The notes under the pieces were generated by a model, which ran no database searches, was not told the DNA's origin, and worked only from the letters and a program-made list of their open reading frames with translations. A stretch of DNA of 64,000 nt from Arthrobacter pityocampae. GTDB taxonomy: Bacteria > Actinomycetota > Actinomycetes > Actinomycetales > Micrococcaceae. The position numbers were made by a program, and so were the translations under genes. Where the stretch lies: the NCBI RefSeq assembly GCF_002927275.1, contig NZ_PRKW01000007.1, positions 124,001 to 188,000 of the forward strand, read 5' to 3'. Position 1 is the first letter of the stretch. Each line of letters opens with the position of its first letter. Positions 63,545-64,000 of this stretch are shown one piece after another.

Positions 63545-64000
63545 ATGCTGGGAGTGCTGGGCGGGTTCGCCGTCGTCGGCGCCGTGATCATGGTCGGCTA
63601 TGTCGCCGGGCGCCTCGTGATCGGCGGACCGCAGGCCGGCTTCGCGCTGAACCAGGTCGCTTTCTTCGTGACCAACCCGGCCCTGCTGTTCATCGTGCTG
63701 GCCGACGCTGATCTGCGGTCCGTGTTCTCGGAGTACGTGCCGATCGCGATCATCTCGTCCCTCGTCATCGCCGCCCTCTACGTGGTGCTGAGCCGGCTCC
63801 TGTTCCGCCGGCCCGCTGCCGAGACGGCGGTCGGCGCCATGGCGAGCTCCTACGTGAACGCCAACAACATCGGTATCCCCATCACCGTTTACGCGCTGGG
63901 CGATGCTGCGCTGATCGCCCCCGTCCTGCTCGTCCAGCTTCTTCTCCTGGCCCCGCTTTACCTGACGGTCCTCGACCTCACCTCCAGCCGAAAACCCTCC
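63545..64000 (+). CDS. AEC-family (auxin efflux carrier-like) transporter, truncated by window edge
   Basis: The 152 residues present show a first helix (LGGFAVVGAVIMVGYVAGRLV), the family segment LNQVAFFVTNPALLFIVLADADL, two more helices, and MASSYVNANNIGIPITVYALGD, which is the conserved AEC N-x-x-N-x-G region. Members export carboxylates or amino-acid derivatives. The ATG follows GGTGGAGGAAGA. The gene continues past the window end. Nothing is recognised in the 267 bases upstream. Confidence 0.88.
   Translation, partial: MLGVLGGFAVVGAVIMVGYVAGRLVIGGPQAGFALNQVAFFVTNPALLFIVLADADLRSVFSEYVPIAIISSLVIAALYVVLSRLLFRRPAAETAVGAMASSYVNANNIGIPITVYALGDAALIAPVLLVQLLLLAPLYLTVLDLTSSRKPS

Overview
The window is GC-rich (roughly 70%) actinobacterial chromosome. 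It is tightly packed, codons end mainly in G or C, and many genes overlap as ATGA or GTGA. The gene families fit a soil Micrococcaceae (Arthrobacter in the broad sense): YhgE/Pip exporter, DUF222-HNH endonuclease, excalibur protein, DUF6457, UPF0303, a SAM-IV-type riboswitch, FdhF/YdeP oxidoreductase and DHA2 efflux pumps. No rRNA, tRNA, prophage, insertion sequence or CRISPR array was seen. The genus is inferred from gene content only.

Layout. 0-6.1 kb: end of an unidentified gene, a 2OG-Fe(II) oxygenase, a DUF1232 membrane protein, and a TetR regulator divergent from an ATPase + YhgE/Pip pair with palindromic operators between them. 6.2-12.2 kb: ABM monooxygenase, GNAT, a frameshifted CpdB-like nucleotidase, alpha/beta hydrolase, RibD-like reductase. 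11.3-16.8 kb: a flavin monooxygenase-SDR-hydrolase operon divergent from an AraC regulator, resembling the mymA/virS arrangement of mycobacteria, then a LacI regulator. 17-25.5 kb: secreted beta-helix protein, DUF6457, MFS, membrane protein, a SHOCT/DUF6325/SHOCT group, and a large molybdopterin oxidoreductase. 25.7-34.7 kb: MarR + DHA2 pump, VIT transporter, amidotransferase, sulfide:quinone reductase-like protein, chloroperoxidase-like hydrolase with twin TetR operators, SDR. 34.8-37.4 kb: a SAM-IV-type riboswitch ahead of an NtaA/DszA-type flavin monooxygenase. 37.6-42.4 kb: DUF222-HNH protein, UPF0303 and a matrixin-like protease split by a stop codon.

42-54 kb looks like an organonitrogen catabolic region. 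A LacI regulator with two identical palindromic operators faces an overlapping operon (asparaginase-like amidase, polysaccharide-deacetylase/imidase-like hydrolase, MFS, two SDRs). Next to it, pxpA is followed by a biotin carrier protein, a biotin carboxylase, pxpB and pxpC. BC + BCCP + KipI-like + KipA-like proteins together correspond to the domains of urea carboxylase, here as separate chains with PxpA in place of an allophanate hydrolase. I consider this the most interesting system in the window. 54-64 kb: CBM48-like protein, DoxX, Rieske/DUF2231, excalibur, NIPSNAP, nitrilase, then a 56-residue membrane protein overlapping an NCS1 permease and a zinc alcohol dehydrogenase, a TetR regulator and a truncated AEC transporter.

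Four loci are broken by one apparent change each: a frameshift in cpdB, TGA in a SHOCT/PLDc_N gene, TGA in the protease, TAG in an SDR. A fifth gene may lack a canonical start codon. Whether these are real mutations or consensus errors cannot be decided from the sequence alone. Degenerate GC-rich repeats fill several intergenic gaps.
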